A stretch of 64,000 nucleotides of DNA, from NCBI RefSeq assembly GCF_029675105.1, contig NZ_JAQQFV010000007.1:62001-126000 (forward strand). The letters run 5' to 3'. Position numbers and translations under genes: made by a program. The DNA is from Nocardia anocheti. GTDB taxonomy: Bacteria; Actinomycetota; Actinomycetes; Mycobacteriales; Mycobacteriaceae. Numbering within the stretch: the first letter of the stretch is position 1; each line of letters begins with the position of its first letter. Of this stretch, positions 1 to 7,780 are shown one piece after another. Below the pieces are notes generated by a model. It saw only the letters and a list, made by a program, of their open reading frames with translations, was not told the origin of the DNA and did not search any database.

Positions 1-522
1 GTGATCAACATCGTGACCGGCACGATCGCCGGATTCGCGGTGGGGGCACCCGGGTGGGGGCTGTTCGTCGCCGCGATCACGGGCGCAATTCCGATGATCA
101 TCATCCTGGCCGGGGTGCGGCGCGGTATCGCCAGCGATCACCACGTCACCGATATCGACGGTCGGCGCTGGGTGATTCCGGCGATTCTCGGCATCGTGGG
201 CCTCGGCCTGATCGTCGAGATCGCGCTGGGCGCCCCGCGCGCGCTGATCGCCTGGACGGTGGCCGGGCTGGTCGTCCTGTTCGGCATCGGCATCGTCACC
301 GTGGTCGGCAAATGGAAGGTGAGCGTTCACACCGCCGTGAGCGCGGGAACGACGATCCTGCTCGCGCTGATCGCCTCACCGTGGTTCCTCGCCGCGTTGC
401 CGCTGACCGCCGTCAACGGATGGTCGCGGGTGTGGCTGGGTGATCACAGTCGCGGTCAGGTCGTTGTGGGCTCTTTCGTGGGCGCGGTCCTCGCCGGTGC
501 GGCCTATCTGTTGGTGGCCTGA
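1..522 (+). CDS. PAP2-like integral membrane protein
   Basis: Very hydrophobic protein of about 173 residues with five or six predicted membrane segments. Near the C-terminus, residues about 139-150 read WSRVWLGDHSRG, which resembles the SRxxxxxH third signature of PAP2-type phosphatases. A VHTAVSAG stretch near residue 108 sits where the PSGH-like second motif would be, but the classical first motif (KxxxxxxRP) is not evident. The reading frame is open from base 1 with a GTG, so the gene may begin upstream of the window. It runs convergently to the EspR-like gene, two bases away. A lipid phosphatase role is an inference from the partial motifs only. Confidence 0.5.
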   Translation: MINIVTGTIAGFAVGAPGWGLFVAAITGAIPMIIILAGVRRGIASDHHVTDIDGRRWVIPAILGIVGLGLIVEIALGAPRALIAWTVAGLVVLFGIGIVTVVGKWKVSVHTAVSAGTTILLALIASPWFLAALPLTAVNGWSRVWLGDHSRGQVVVGSFVGAVLAGAAYLLVA

Positions 523-523
523 A

Positions 524-955
524 TCAGTCGTCGCGTTCGATCGTGCTCCGGCGCAGCTCCCGGAACCCGACCTCGAACACCTGGGCCGGGTCGTAGCTAC
601 GGGCCGCGATCCGCTCGGCACCGGAATCGCGGATCGTGCCGAGCCAGTCGATGTGCCGCCGGATCTCGGCATAGGACTCCGGCGCGCCGAAATAGTCGAT
701 CGGAACCCGGAATACGGTGGCGATGTCGGTGAGCGTCGGCAACGCGGGTGAGCGTCGCTTGCCCGACAGCAACTGTGACATGTAGCCGGTGGTCATCCGA
801 CCGCCGTTGGCCCGGATCATGTCGACCACTTCGGTCTGGCTGTAGGGGCCCCGGCCGCGCGGATACACCGTCTCGAACAGGAACCGCAATCGTTCGGAGA
901 ACGCCGGGCCCGCGTCGGATTCCGTCGGCGCGGCATCGTTGTCGAGGTCCGACAT
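524..955 (-). CDS. EspR-like helix-turn-helix regulator
   Basis: A 143-residue protein. After a short acidic leader, the segment SERLRFLFETVYPRGRGPYSQTEV matches the start of mycobacterial EspR (ARLNRLFDTVYPPGRGP). It continues with a YMSQLLSGKR recognition helix and a C-terminal helical part containing IDWLGTIRD. EspR is a nucleoid-associated regulator of ESX-1 accessory genes that binds TTTGC-containing sites. The start at 955 has a good ribosome-binding site (AAGGAGG). Its upstream region carries a cluster of TTGC/GCAA repeats (1037-1065). Its presence fits with the Esp-type genes at 16.7-22.5 kb and 49.7-51.7 kb. Family membership is clear; targets are inferred. Confidence 0.75.
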   Translation of the reverse strand: MSDLDNDAAPTESDAGPAFSERLRFLFETVYPRGRGPYSQTEVVDMIRANGGRMTTGYMSQLLSGKRRSPALPTLTDIATVFRVPIDYFGAPESYAEIRRHIDWLGTIRDSGAERIAARSYDPAQVFEVGFRELRRSTIERDD

Positions 956-1036
956 GGCCTCGCACCTCCTTCGTCATCGTCCGGCGGTGTACCCGTCCGC
1001 GCGAACTCCACGCGCCACCTTATCCGGCCACCGCGA

Positions 1037-1065
1037 ACTTGCTTTTGCAACTTGCACTAGCAAGT
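1037..1065. promoter_or_regulatory. Cluster of ACTTGC repeats, candidate operator
   Basis: ACTTGC occurs at 1037-1042 and 1050-1055. The second copy forms a perfect hairpin or palindrome with GCAAGT at 1060-1065 around ACTA. TTTTGCAA lies between the copies. The cluster is 80-110 bases upstream of the EspR-like gene. Because EspR-type proteins recognise TTTGC-like motifs, an autoregulatory site is plausible; this is an inference. Confidence 0.4.
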
Positions 1066-1119
1066 AGAGGCCGCATAGGGTTTGCAGCGCTGCCCTGATC
1101 GGTCGGGAGGGGGAGTCCC

Positions 1120-1197
1120 GGTTCGCTCGTGGAGGGGGCGAGCGAACCATCCGTATCGGCAGTGGCCGTGGGAGACACAGCGGCGTGCGTCCCACGG
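1120..1197. terminator. Two tandem hairpins, likely terminator
   Basis: GGTTCGCTCG (1120-1129) pairs with CGAGCGAACC (1139-1148), a perfect 10-bp stem. CCGTGGGA (1166-1173) pairs with TCCCACGG (1190-1197). Both lie just past the 3' end of the minus-strand SRPBCC gene, so they probably end that transcript before it reaches the EspR-like promoter. No strong U-run is present, as is common in high-GC actinobacteria. Confidence 0.6.
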
Positions 1198-1203
1198 TCG
1201 CCG

Positions 1204-1701
1204 CTAGGCGAGCTTGCGGTAGTACGCGGCCATGGACGGGTAGTAGTCGGCGAAGTCGGGGCGTTCGGTGTGGGTGCAGGCGGCGACGAACATGTCGGCG
1301 TAGTACTCCCAGCCGGGGCCGATCTGGGGGATCTCGGCCAGTTGGTACTCCGAGGTCAGGTGGTGGACCAGGTGCAGTTCGGTGGCCGCGCCGATGTCGA
1401 GCAGGGTGACCTCGAGTCGCCACAGGCCGATCTGGTCGGTGGCCGACAGGGCCAGGTGGATCGGTGGGGTGCAGTCGTCGATGCGCATGGCCGTCCAGGG
1501 CTCGCCCTCCTCGAAGCGCATCTGCACCCGGACGGTGTTGCCGGTCCCGGCCTCGCCCTCCCAGGTGCCGTACCAGCTCGCGGTCAGGTGCGGGTCGGTC
1601 AGCCGGGCCCAGACCTCCTCGATCGGCAACCCCAGCGCCCGGGTGATCACCAGGTCGCGGCCCTCTTCGGTGGGCAGGATCTCGCCGGTGGGTGTGGCCA
1701 T
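1204..1701 (-). CDS. SRPBCC / AHSA1-type ligand-binding protein
   Basis: A 165-residue soluble protein of the START/SRPBCC (Bet v1-like) fold. The N-terminal pattern EEVWARLTDPHLTASWYGTW is the typical first helix and WxG/W of activator-of-Hsp90-like (AHSA1) proteins, followed by alternating strands and an amphipathic C-terminal helix that includes PGWEYYADMF. Members bind small hydrophobic ligands or act as stand-alone polyketide cyclase-like proteins; the ligand here is unknown. ATG at 1701 was chosen, with a GAGGAG-like ribosome-binding site upstream. It is divergent from the macrodomain gene, and the 105-base gap probably holds both promoters. Confidence 0.75.
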   Translation of the reverse strand: MATPTGEILPTEEGRDLVITRALGLPIEEVWARLTDPHLTASWYGTWEGEAGTGNTVRVQMRFEEGEPWTAMRIDDCTPPIHLALSATDQIGLWRLEVTLLDIGAATELHLVHHLTSEYQLAEIPQIGPGWEYYADMFVAACTHTERPDFADYYPSMAAYYRKLA

Positions 1702-1806
1702 ACGCGGTTCTCCTCGGCTCGGACGGATCGACGGGCAGCGACCTTCTCGACGGTACGCCGCGATAAGCACTGGCGACCTGAGCCGCGCGAAACCGACAAT
1801 GGAGCG

Positions 1807-2316
1807 ATGACGAGAATCGAGGCGGTCCGCGGCGACATCACCGAACAGCGCGTCGACGCGGTGATCAACGCCGCGAACTCCTCGCTGCTCGGCGGCGGCG
1901 GTGTCGACGGCGCGATCCACCGCAAGGGCGGCCCCGAGATCCTGTCCGCCTGCCGCGATCTGCGCGCCTCCCACTACGGCAAGGGCCTGCGGACCGGCCA
2001 GGCCGTTGCCACCACCGCCGGTGGGTTGCCCGCGCGCTGGGTGATCCACACCGTCGGCCCGGTGTGGTCGGCCTCCGAGGACCGCTCGGCCCTGCTGGCC
2101 TCCTGCTATCGCGAATCCCTGCGTGTGGCAACGGAACTGGGCGCCGCATCGGTGGCGTTTCCCGCGATCTCCACCGGCATCTTCGGCTGGCCGATGGACG
2201 ACGGCGCCCGGATCGCGATCGAGACGGTGCGGACGGCCGAATTCGTCGTCCCCGACGTGCGTTTCGTGCTGTTCGACGACCGGGCCCACGCGGCCTTCAT
2301 CGCTGCCCTGGGCTAG
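1807..2316 (+). CDS. Macrodomain protein (O-acetyl-ADP-ribose deacetylase type)
   Basis: A 169-residue single macrodomain. The N-terminal RGDITEQRVDAVINAANSSL, the glycine-rich loop GGGGVDGAIHRKGG and the STGIFGWP substrate loop are hallmarks of the YmdB/Af1521 group. This group hydrolyses O-acetyl-ADP-ribose or removes ADP-ribose from targets. The catalytic-site asparagine of NAAN and the aspartate of GVDGAIH are both present. Length is typical for a stand-alone enzyme. ATG at 1807 begins MTRIEAVRGDIT, which fits family N-termini. No partner ADP-ribosyltransferase is seen nearby. Confidence 0.9.
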   Translation: MTRIEAVRGDITEQRVDAVINAANSSLLGGGGVDGAIHRKGGPEILSACRDLRASHYGKGLRTGQAVATTAGGLPARWVIHTVGPVWSASEDRSALLASCYRESLRVATELGAASVAFPAISTGIFGWPMDDGARIAIETVRTAEFVVPDVRFVLFDDRAHAAFIAALG

Positions 2317-2425
2317 TAGCTCACGCGGAGCTGATCTCCCCGACCTCGCGCGGGTGCTGTCCCCGCTGTCCGAGCCGACCGTCGGCCGGATCGTGTCGCT
2401 GGCCGTCGGTCCCCGCGCGATGCTC

Positions 2426-2448
2426 TAGACTTTCGAACAACTGTTCGT
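2426..2448 (+). promoter_or_regulatory. SOS (LexA) box and -10 element before ruvC
   Basis: TCGAACAACTGTTCGT at 2433-2448 matches the mycobacterial LexA consensus TCGAAC-N4-GTTCGA at all but the last base. TAGACT at 2426-2431 is a plausible -10 element immediately before it, so LexA would occlude the start of transcription. The site lies 18 bases before the ruvC start, in agreement with DNA-damage induction of ruvCAB in mycobacteria. Confidence 0.8.
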
Positions 2449-2466
2449 GTCTTCGAAGGGGTGCCG

Positions 2467-3036
2467 GTGCGGGTGATGGGCGTCGATCCCGGGCTCACCC
2501 GGTGCGGGCTCAGCATGGTGGACAGTGGGCCGGGGCGGCGGATCGTCGCGGTGGATGTCGGGGTGGTGCGCACGCCGGTCGACGCCGAACTGGCCCATCG
2601 GCTGATGGCGGTGGCCGACGCGGCCGAGGAGTGGATGGACACCCATCGGCCCGAGGCGGTCGCGATCGAGCGGGTCTTCGCCCAGCACAATGTGCGCACG
2701 GCGATGGGGACCGCGCAGGCGGGCGGGGTGATCGCGCTGGCGGCCGCGCGGCGCGGAATCCGGGTGGCCTTCCATACGCCCAGTGAGGTGAAGGCCGCCG
2801 TCACCGGTAACGGCACTGCCGACAAGGCACAGGTCACCGCGATGGTGACCCGGATTCTCGGCCTGAAGGTCGCCCCGAAACCCGCCGACGCCGCCGACGC
2901 GCTGGCGCTGGCCATCTGTCATTGTTGGCGGGCGCCGCTGCTGGACCGGATGGCGGCGGCACAGGCCAAGGCGGACGAGGTGCGGCGCCGCTACGAACAG
3001 CGGCTGGCCGAACAACGGAAGGTGGTGCGCGGGTGA
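2467..3036 (+). CDS. ruvC: Holliday-junction resolvase RuvC
   Basis: Endonuclease that cuts Holliday junctions symmetrically, acting with RuvAB in recombination repair. The sequence begins VRVMGVDPGLTRCG, in which the aspartate of GVDPG is the first catalytic acid. AIERVF carries a second acid and the C-terminal DAADALALAICH carries the last two. GTG at 2467 is preferred to GTG at 2461 because GAAGGGG lies six to seven bases before it and the mycobacterial protein starts at the same point. Length, 189 residues, is normal. It heads ruvC-ruvA-ruvB, overlapping ruvA by four bases, under the LexA box at 2433. Confidence 0.97.
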   Translation: MRVMGVDPGLTRCGLSMVDSGPGRRIVAVDVGVVRTPVDAELAHRLMAVADAAEEWMDTHRPEAVAIERVFAQHNVRTAMGTAQAGGVIALAAARRGIRVAFHTPSEVKAAVTGNGTADKAQVTAMVTRILGLKVAPKPADAADALALAICHCWRAPLLDRMAAAQAKADEVRRRYEQRLAEQRKVVRG

Positions 3037-3632
3037 TCGCGTCGGTACGCGGTGAGGTGCTCGAGATCGCGCTCGATCACGTGGTGCTCGAGGCCGCCGG
3101 AGTCGGGTACCGACTCAATGTCACCCCCGCCACCCTCGCGGGCCTCACCCGCGGCGAGGAAGCCAGGCTGTACACGGCGATGATCGTGCGCGAGGACTCG
3201 ATGACGCTGTTCGGCTTCGCCGACACCGAGGCCCGCGACCTGTTCGGCCTGCTGCAGACCGTCTCCGGCGTCGGCCCACGCCTGGCCATGGCGGTGCTGG
3301 CCGTCCTGGAACCCGAGGCGCTGCGCAAGGCGCTGGCCGAGAGCAATGTCTCCGCGCTGACCCGGGTGCCCGGCATCGGCAAGCGCGGCGCCGAGCGCAT
3401 GGTGGTGGAACTGCGCGACAAGGTGAACCTGGTCCCGGTCCCGGCGGGTCCGCCCGGCGCGCAGGCGCCGATCACGCCGGTGCGCGAGCAGGTCGCCGAG
3501 GCGCTCGTGGGTCTGGGTTTCCCGGCCAAACTGGCCGAACAGGCCGTCGACGCCGTGCTGGCCGACCAGCCCGCCGCGTCCACCTCCGTCGCCCTGCGCG
3601 CGGCCCTCGGCCTGCTCGGCAAGAACAGGTAG
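3033..3632 (+). CDS. ruvA: Holliday-junction DNA-binding subunit RuvA
   Basis: A 199-residue protein of the usual length. RuvA forms a tetramer that binds the four-way junction and loads the RuvB motors. The N-terminal OB-fold domain begins MIASVRGEVLEI. The two helix-hairpin-helix motifs are visible in GLLQTVSGVGPRLAMAVL and LTRVPGIGKRGAERMVVEL. The C-terminal three-helix RuvB-contact domain follows a proline/alanine linker (AGPPGAQAP). The GTG start at 3033 overlaps the ruvC stop (GTGA), so the two genes are probably translationally coupled. Confidence 0.97.
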   Translation: MIASVRGEVLEIALDHVVLEAAGVGYRLNVTPATLAGLTRGEEARLYTAMIVREDSMTLFGFADTEARDLFGLLQTVSGVGPRLAMAVLAVLEPEALRKALAESNVSALTRVPGIGKRGAERMVVELRDKVNLVPVPAGPPGAQAPITPVREQVAEALVGLGFPAKLAEQAVDAVLADQPAASTSVALRAALGLLGKNR

Positions 3633-3635
3633 CGC

Positions 3636-4715
3636 ATGGACCCCGATTTCGAGGACGAGTCCGCGGTCAGCGCGGGCTTCCTGCACTCCGACGGCGAGAC
3701 CGAGACCGGCCTGCGTCCCACCTCGCTCGACGACTTCATCGGCCAGCCGCGCGTGCGCGAACAGTTGGCCCTGGTGCTGCGCGGGGCCCGCCAGCGCGGC
3801 GCCACCCCCGACCACGTGCTGCTGTCCGGCCCGCCCGGACTCGGCAAGACCAGCATGGCCATGATCATCGCCACCGAACTGGGCACCGCGCTGCGCATCA
3901 CCTCCGGCCCCGCCCTGGAACGCGCGGGCGACCTGGCCGCCATGCTGTCCAACCTCGTCGAAGGCGATGTGCTGTTCATCGACGAGATCCACCGGATGGC
4001 CCGGCCCGCCGAGGAGATGCTGTATCTGGCGATGGAGGACTTCCGCGTCGACGTGGTGGTCGGCAAGGGCCCCGGCGCCACCTCCATCCCGCTCGACATC
4101 GCGCCGTTCACCCTGGTCGGCGCCACCACCCGCTCCGGCGCGCTGACCGGCCCGCTGCGCGACCGCTTCGGCTTCACCGGCCACATGGACTTCTACGAAC
4201 CCGACGAACTGCTGCTCATCCTGCAGCGCTCGGCGCGCATCCTCGGCGTGCGGATCGACCACGACGCGGCCGCCGAAGTCGCCGGACGGTCGCGGGGCAC
4301 CCCGCGTATCGCCAATCGACTGCTGCGCCGCGTGCGCGACTTCGCCGAGGTCAGGGCCGACGGCGTGATTACCACCGAGATCGCGCGGGCCGCGCTCGAG
4401 GTCTACGACGTGGACGCGCTCGGCCTGGACCGGCTCGACCGGGCCGTGCTGGGCGCGCTGGTGCGTGGCTTCGGCGGGGGACCGGTCGGGGTGTCGACGC
4501 TGGCGGTCGCCGTCGGCGAGGAAGCGGCCACGGTCGAGGAGGTGTGTGAGCCGTTCCTGGTGCGCGCCGGACTCGTCGCCCGCACCCCGCGCGGACGTGT
4601 CGCCACGGCCGCCGCCTGGGAGCATCTGGGACTGGTCCCGCCGCCGGATCTGGTCATCGGCGCCATCGAAGTGCGTGGGCGCGAACCACAACCGAGCGGC
4701 GAACTGCTGGACTGA
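3636..4715 (+). CDS. ruvB: Holliday-junction branch-migration motor RuvB
   Basis: AAA+ helicase of 359 residues that drives branch migration with RuvA. Walker A is GPPGLGKTS near residue 67 and Walker B is LFIDEIH. The sensor and arginine-finger region is present in GATTRSGALTGPLRDRFGF. The C-terminal winged-helix domain includes GFGGGPVGVSTLA. The start lies three bases after the ruvA stop. It is the last gene of the SOS-controlled ruvCAB operon; the following GtrA-like gene is 49 bases away. Confidence 0.97.
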   Translation: MDPDFEDESAVSAGFLHSDGETETGLRPTSLDDFIGQPRVREQLALVLRGARQRGATPDHVLLSGPPGLGKTSMAMIIATELGTALRITSGPALERAGDLAAMLSNLVEGDVLFIDEIHRMARPAEEMLYLAMEDFRVDVVVGKGPGATSIPLDIAPFTLVGATTRSGALTGPLRDRFGFTGHMDFYEPDELLLILQRSARILGVRIDHDAAAEVAGRSRGTPRIANRLLRRVRDFAEVRADGVITTEIARAALEVYDVDALGLDRLDRAVLGALVRGFGGGPVGVSTLAVAVGEEAATVEEVCEPFLVRAGLVARTPRGRVATAAAWEHLGLVPPPDLVIGAIEVRGREPQPSGELLD

Positions 4716-4764
4716 CCGCGAGGGACCGGACGGGCGCGGCCGGGCCGGGTCGTCTACTGTCGGC

Positions 4765-5280
4765 GTGGTGGCAGTCCATGCGGTGGTGCAACGCCTCCCC
4801 GAGCCGTTGCGTTCCCTGCTGTTGAAGCACCGGGAACTCCTGAAATTCGCGGTCGTCGGCGCGATCACCTGGTTCATCGACACCGGCGTGGTCTACGCGG
4901 TGAAGCTGACCGTGCTCGGCGACAAGCCGCTGACCGCGCGGCTGCTCGGCGCGCTGATCGCGACCATCGCCTCCTACATCCTCAACCGCGAGTGGTCCTT
5001 CCGGACCCGCGGTGGACGCGGCCGCAGTCACGAGGCCGCCCTGTTCTTCACCGTCAGCGCGCTGGGCATCGTGGTCACCATGATCCCGCAGGCGCTGTCG
5101 CTGTACGTCCTGAATCTGCGGGTGCCGCACGTGGATTCGACGGTGCAGATGGTCGCCAACTTCATCAGCGGCCAGATCCTGGGCGTACTGCTGGCCATGG
5201 CGTTCCGCTTCTGGGCCTTCCGCCGCTACGTCTTCCCCGACGACCTGCGCGCCGCCGAACTCACCAGCATCCAGGGCTGA
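4765..5280 (+). CDS. GtrA-like four-TM membrane protein
   Basis: About 171 residues with four predicted membrane helices in the GtrA pattern. The first helix starts LLKFAVVGAITWFIDTGVVY. A SYILNREWSFR motif follows helix 2, and RFWAFRRYVF follows helix 4. Family members take part in moving polyprenyl-linked sugars across the membrane, in mycobacteria and relatives often for arabinogalactan or teichoic-type glycans. Two adjacent GTG codons (4765 and 4768) are possible starts. No ribosome-binding site is seen, but TACTGT ten bases upstream could be a -10 element for a leaderless message. The substrate is unknown. Confidence 0.8.
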   Translation: MVAVHAVVQRLPEPLRSLLLKHRELLKFAVVGAITWFIDTGVVYAVKLTVLGDKPLTARLLGALIATIASYILNREWSFRTRGGRGRSHEAALFFTVSALGIVVTMIPQALSLYVLNLRVPHVDSTVQMVANFISGQILGVLLAMAFRFWAFRRYVFPDDLRAAELTSIQG

Positions 5281-5301
5281 TATATGGCGGCTGGCGCCGC
5301 G

Positions 5302-5392
5302 GGTTCTCGGCCTGGAAGCCTCGATCTTCCCTCCCGGCGGGTACTCCTTCGTCGCACCCTCTGGTCAGTCCAGATCGAGGCGGCCGAGAACC
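5302..5392. terminator. Long interrupted inverted repeat between convergent genes
   Basis: GGTTCTCGGCC (5302-5312) pairs with GGCCGAGAACC (5382-5392). Internally, CCTCGATCT (5319-5327) pairs with AGATCGAGG (5372-5380). Both stems are perfect and enclose a 44-base inner loop. The position between the convergent gtrA-like and DivIVA-type genes makes a bidirectional terminator the simplest reading. The size and two-stem design are unusual for one. Confidence 0.55.
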
Positions 5393-5393
5393 G

Positions 5394-5972
5394 TCAGCGC
5401 TTGGCCTCGGCGCGGTCCAGGGCGGTGATCACCAGGTCGACGAAGGCGTCGACCTCCTCGCGGGAGTAGCCGCGGGTGCCCAGGCGCGCGTCGGTGAAGC
5501 GCACCCCGCGCACGTCGGTGGCGGTGAGGCTGCCGGGGCCGTTGTGGGCCAGGGTGGCGGCGACCAGGTCGAGGAAGGCGTCCACCTCTTCCTCGTGGTA
5601 GCCGCGTCGACCGACCGCCGACAGGCTGAAGCGCATCCGGTGCACGTCGTCGGGGGTGAGCATCTCGGCGGCGGTGTCCCCGGCGCGGGCCGCGGGCACC
5701 GGCGCGCCGCCCTTCTGGCGGTATTCGAGTTCGGTCCGGACGCGGTCGAGGAAGTCGTCGACCTGGTCGGCCTGGTAGCCGCGCCCGCCGAAACGGGGGG
5801 CGCCGAAGTGCACGTGGCGGATGTCGTCGGCGGTGAGCGCGCCCTGACCGTCGAGGGTGGCGGCGACCAGTTCCAGGAACGCGTCGACCTCGTCAGCGTG
5901 GTAGCCGCGATGGCCCAGGGTCGGCATGGCGAAGTGGGTGCGGCTCACATCGTCGGGCGTCACAGCGGTCAT
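5394..5972 (-). CDS. Protein of four tandem DivIVA-type modules
   Basis: A 192-residue protein built from four copies of a roughly 45-residue unit: LTxDDVxxVxF, then GxRGYxxxEVDxFLDxV. The copies start near residues 4, 46, 105 and 151. The unit corresponds to the short N-terminal membrane-targeting module of DivIVA/Wag31, the protein that marks curved polar membranes and organises tip growth in actinobacteria. The long coiled coil that normally follows is missing. A Pro/Ala linker separates units two and three. It probably binds DivIVA or membrane at the poles, but no function is established. ATG at 5972 was chosen. Confidence 0.8.
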   Translation of the reverse strand: MTAVTPDDVSRTHFAMPTLGHRGYHADEVDAFLELVAATLDGQGALTADDIRHVHFGAPRFGGRGYQADQVDDFLDRVRTELEYRQKGGAPVPAARAGDTAAEMLTPDDVHRMRFSLSAVGRRGYHEEEVDAFLDLVAATLAHNGPGSLTATDVRGVRFTDARLGTRGYSREEVDAFVDLVITALDRAEAKR

Positions 5973-6062
5973 TGTGTCAGGAGTGCCCTTCTATCCCACT
6001 GGTTTTCGTCATCGCCACCGCGGCGCGGACCTCGCCGCGGAACAGCCGCCGTCGGGCGTGAC

Positions 6063-6118
6063 TGTACACCGGTACAATAGTGTGTCATCTTGTAACAGAC
6101 ACTTGTGAGAAGTACTTG
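6063..6118 (+). promoter_or_regulatory. Candidate operator region upstream of the monooxygenase
   Basis: TGTAC (6063-6067) and GTACA (6072-6076) form an inverted repeat around ACCG, followed by an AT-richer stretch with TGTGTCATCTTGTAAC and ACACTTGT. The region lies 20-75 bases before the monooxygenase start and contrasts with the GC-rich surroundings. A repressor operator or promoter is likely, but no regulator gene is adjacent. Confidence 0.4.
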
Positions 6119-6136
6119 TCGTGCGGGAGGTTCGAC

Positions 6137-7627
6137 GTGGCACCTCAACTGGACGCGGTCGTGGTGGGCGCGGGTTTCGGCGGTATCGGCGCCGCCATCG
6201 AACTCGACCGCCTCGGCCTGCGCGATTTCCTCATCCTGGAACGGGAGGACGACCTGGGCGGTACCTGGCATGTGAACCGGTACCCCGGCCTGGCCGTCGA
6301 CATCGCCTCGGTCACCTACTCCTATTCCTTCGAGCCCAACCCGTTCTGGAGCAGGCTGTTCGCCCCGGGCGCCGAGCTGAAGAAATACGCCGAGCACGTG
6401 GCCGACAAGTACGGCCTGCGCGCGCGGATGCGCTTCGGCACCGTGGTCGACGGCGCCCGCTGGGACGAGGACAACGAGCAGTGGGTGGTGAGCGTCGCCG
6501 GGGGCGAGACGCTGACCGCGCGCTATCTGCTCACCGCGACCGGGTTCCTGTCCCAGCCCTACACCCCGCCGTTCCCCGGTATCGAGTCCTTCGCGGGCAA
6601 GATCATCCACACCACCGACTGGGACGACTCCTACGACCTGACCGGGCGTCGGGCCGCCATCATCGGGACCGGCGCCACCGCGGTGCAGCTGGTGCCCGAG
6701 GTGGCCGAGCGGGTCGCCGAGCTGACGGTGTTCCAGCGCACCCCGATCTGGGTGGTGCCCAAGATCGACGCGCCGATCCCGGGCGCGGTGCAGCAGCTCT
6801 TCGACAAAGTGCCGCTCACCCAGAAGGCGGCCCGGCTGGTCAACACCGGCATGCTCGAGGCGCTGATGGTGGTGGGCGTGCTGCACTACGCGCAGGCCAA
6901 GCCGCTGAACAAGGCCGCCGCGCTGCTCGCCAAGGCGCATCTGTACGCCCAGGTCCGCGATCCGGAGACCAGGGCCCGGCTGACCCCGCACTACGACTTC
7001 GGCTGCAAGCGGCCCACCTTCTCCAACCAGTACTTCAAGACCTTCAACCAGCCGCACGTGCGCCTGGAGACCAACTCGATCGACCACCTCGAACCCGACG
7101 GCATCGTCACCGCCGACGGGCACAAGACCGAGATCGACACCCTGCTGCTGGCCACCGGCTTCAACCTGTGGGACGTGAACTTCCCGGCCATCGAGATCGT
7201 CGGGCGCGAGGGGGTGAATCTCGGGAAGTTCTGGCGCGACAACCGGTTCCAGGCCTACGAGGGCATCACCGTGCCCAAGTTCCCCAACTTCCTGAGCCTC
7301 AACAGCCCGTACTCCTACAGCGGGCTGTCCTACTTCACCACCATCGAGGCCCAGATGAAGCACATGGGCCGGTTGTTCACCGAGCTGTTCCGGCGTGGCG
7401 AGCACACCTTCGAGGTCACCGAGCGGGCCAACGCGCAGTTCCTGGACCGGGTCACCGAGAAGCTGGGGTCCTCGGTGTTCTACGGCGGCGACTGCTCCAC
7501 CGCGCGCAGCTACTACTTCAACCAGCACGGGGAGGCCGCGCTGCTGCGCCCGACCAGCACCGCCAACGCCCACCGCGAGGCGGTCGCCTTCCCCCTCGAG
7601 GACTACCGCTACGGGCGCACCGCCTGA
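6137..7627 (+). CDS. Flavin-dependent Baeyer-Villiger-type monooxygenase
   Basis: A 496-residue FAD/NADPH enzyme. The FAD Rossmann motif is VVVGAGFGGIGAA near residue 7. The Baeyer-Villiger fingerprint FxGxxxHxxxW appears as FAGKIIHTTDW near residue 155. The second (NADPH) Rossmann motif is IIGTGATAVQLVPEVA. A downstream LLATGF motif is also typical. Such enzymes insert oxygen next to ketones or hydroxylate substrates; actinobacteria have many, including EtaA-type prodrug activators. GTG at 6137 has GGGAGG upstream and starts MAPQLDAVVVGAG, as expected. It stands alone between a DivIVA-type gene and yajC. Substrate unknown. Confidence 0.9.
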   Translation: MAPQLDAVVVGAGFGGIGAAIELDRLGLRDFLILEREDDLGGTWHVNRYPGLAVDIASVTYSYSFEPNPFWSRLFAPGAELKKYAEHVADKYGLRARMRFGTVVDGARWDEDNEQWVVSVAGGETLTARYLLTATGFLSQPYTPPFPGIESFAGKIIHTTDWDDSYDLTGRRAAIIGTGATAVQLVPEVAERVAELTVFQRTPIWVVPKIDAPIPGAVQQLFDKVPLTQKAARLVNTGMLEALMVVGVLHYAQAKPLNKAAALLAKAHLYAQVRDPETRARLTPHYDFGCKRPTFSNQYFKTFNQPHVRLETNSIDHLEPDGIVTADGHKTEIDTLLLATGFNLWDVNFPAIEIVGREGVNLGKFWRDNRFQAYEGITVPKFPNFLSLNSPYSYSGLSYFTTIEAQMKHMGRLFTELFRRGEHTFEVTERANAQFLDRVTEKLGSSVFYGGDCSTARSYYFNQHGEAALLRPTSTANAHREAVAFPLEDYRYGRTA

Positions 7628-7643
7628 GCCCACGCGACCCCGC

Positions 7644-7679
7644 CGACCCCGGCCCGCACGCGCGGGACCGGGGTCGTTT
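7644..7679 (+). terminator. Rho-independent-like terminator after the monooxygenase
   Basis: CGACCCCGG (7644-7652) pairs perfectly with CCGGGGTCG (7668-7676), followed by TTT. It lies 16 bases past the monooxygenase stop and isolates it from the yajC-secDF operon. Confidence 0.75.
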
Positions 7680-7780
7680 CCTCCGCGTGGCGGGTGTCCG
7701 GTGTGTCGGCGCGGCGGAGAACTGGCAGACTGTCAGGCGTACTTGCACGTCCACCCACTGACTAGGGACTGACTTCGACG

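Noticed and set aside
2991..4883. Long minus-strand open frame (about 630 codons) opposite ruvA and ruvB
   Set aside because: High-GC third positions keep antisense frames open. The product is His/Gln/Gly/Arg-rich without a recognisable fold, and the plus strand carries unmistakable ruvAB.
5284..5469. Small plus-strand frame of 61 codons starting at 5284
   Set aside because: It runs through the inverted repeat and into the antisense of the DivIVA-type gene, has no ribosome-binding site, and gives no recognisable product.
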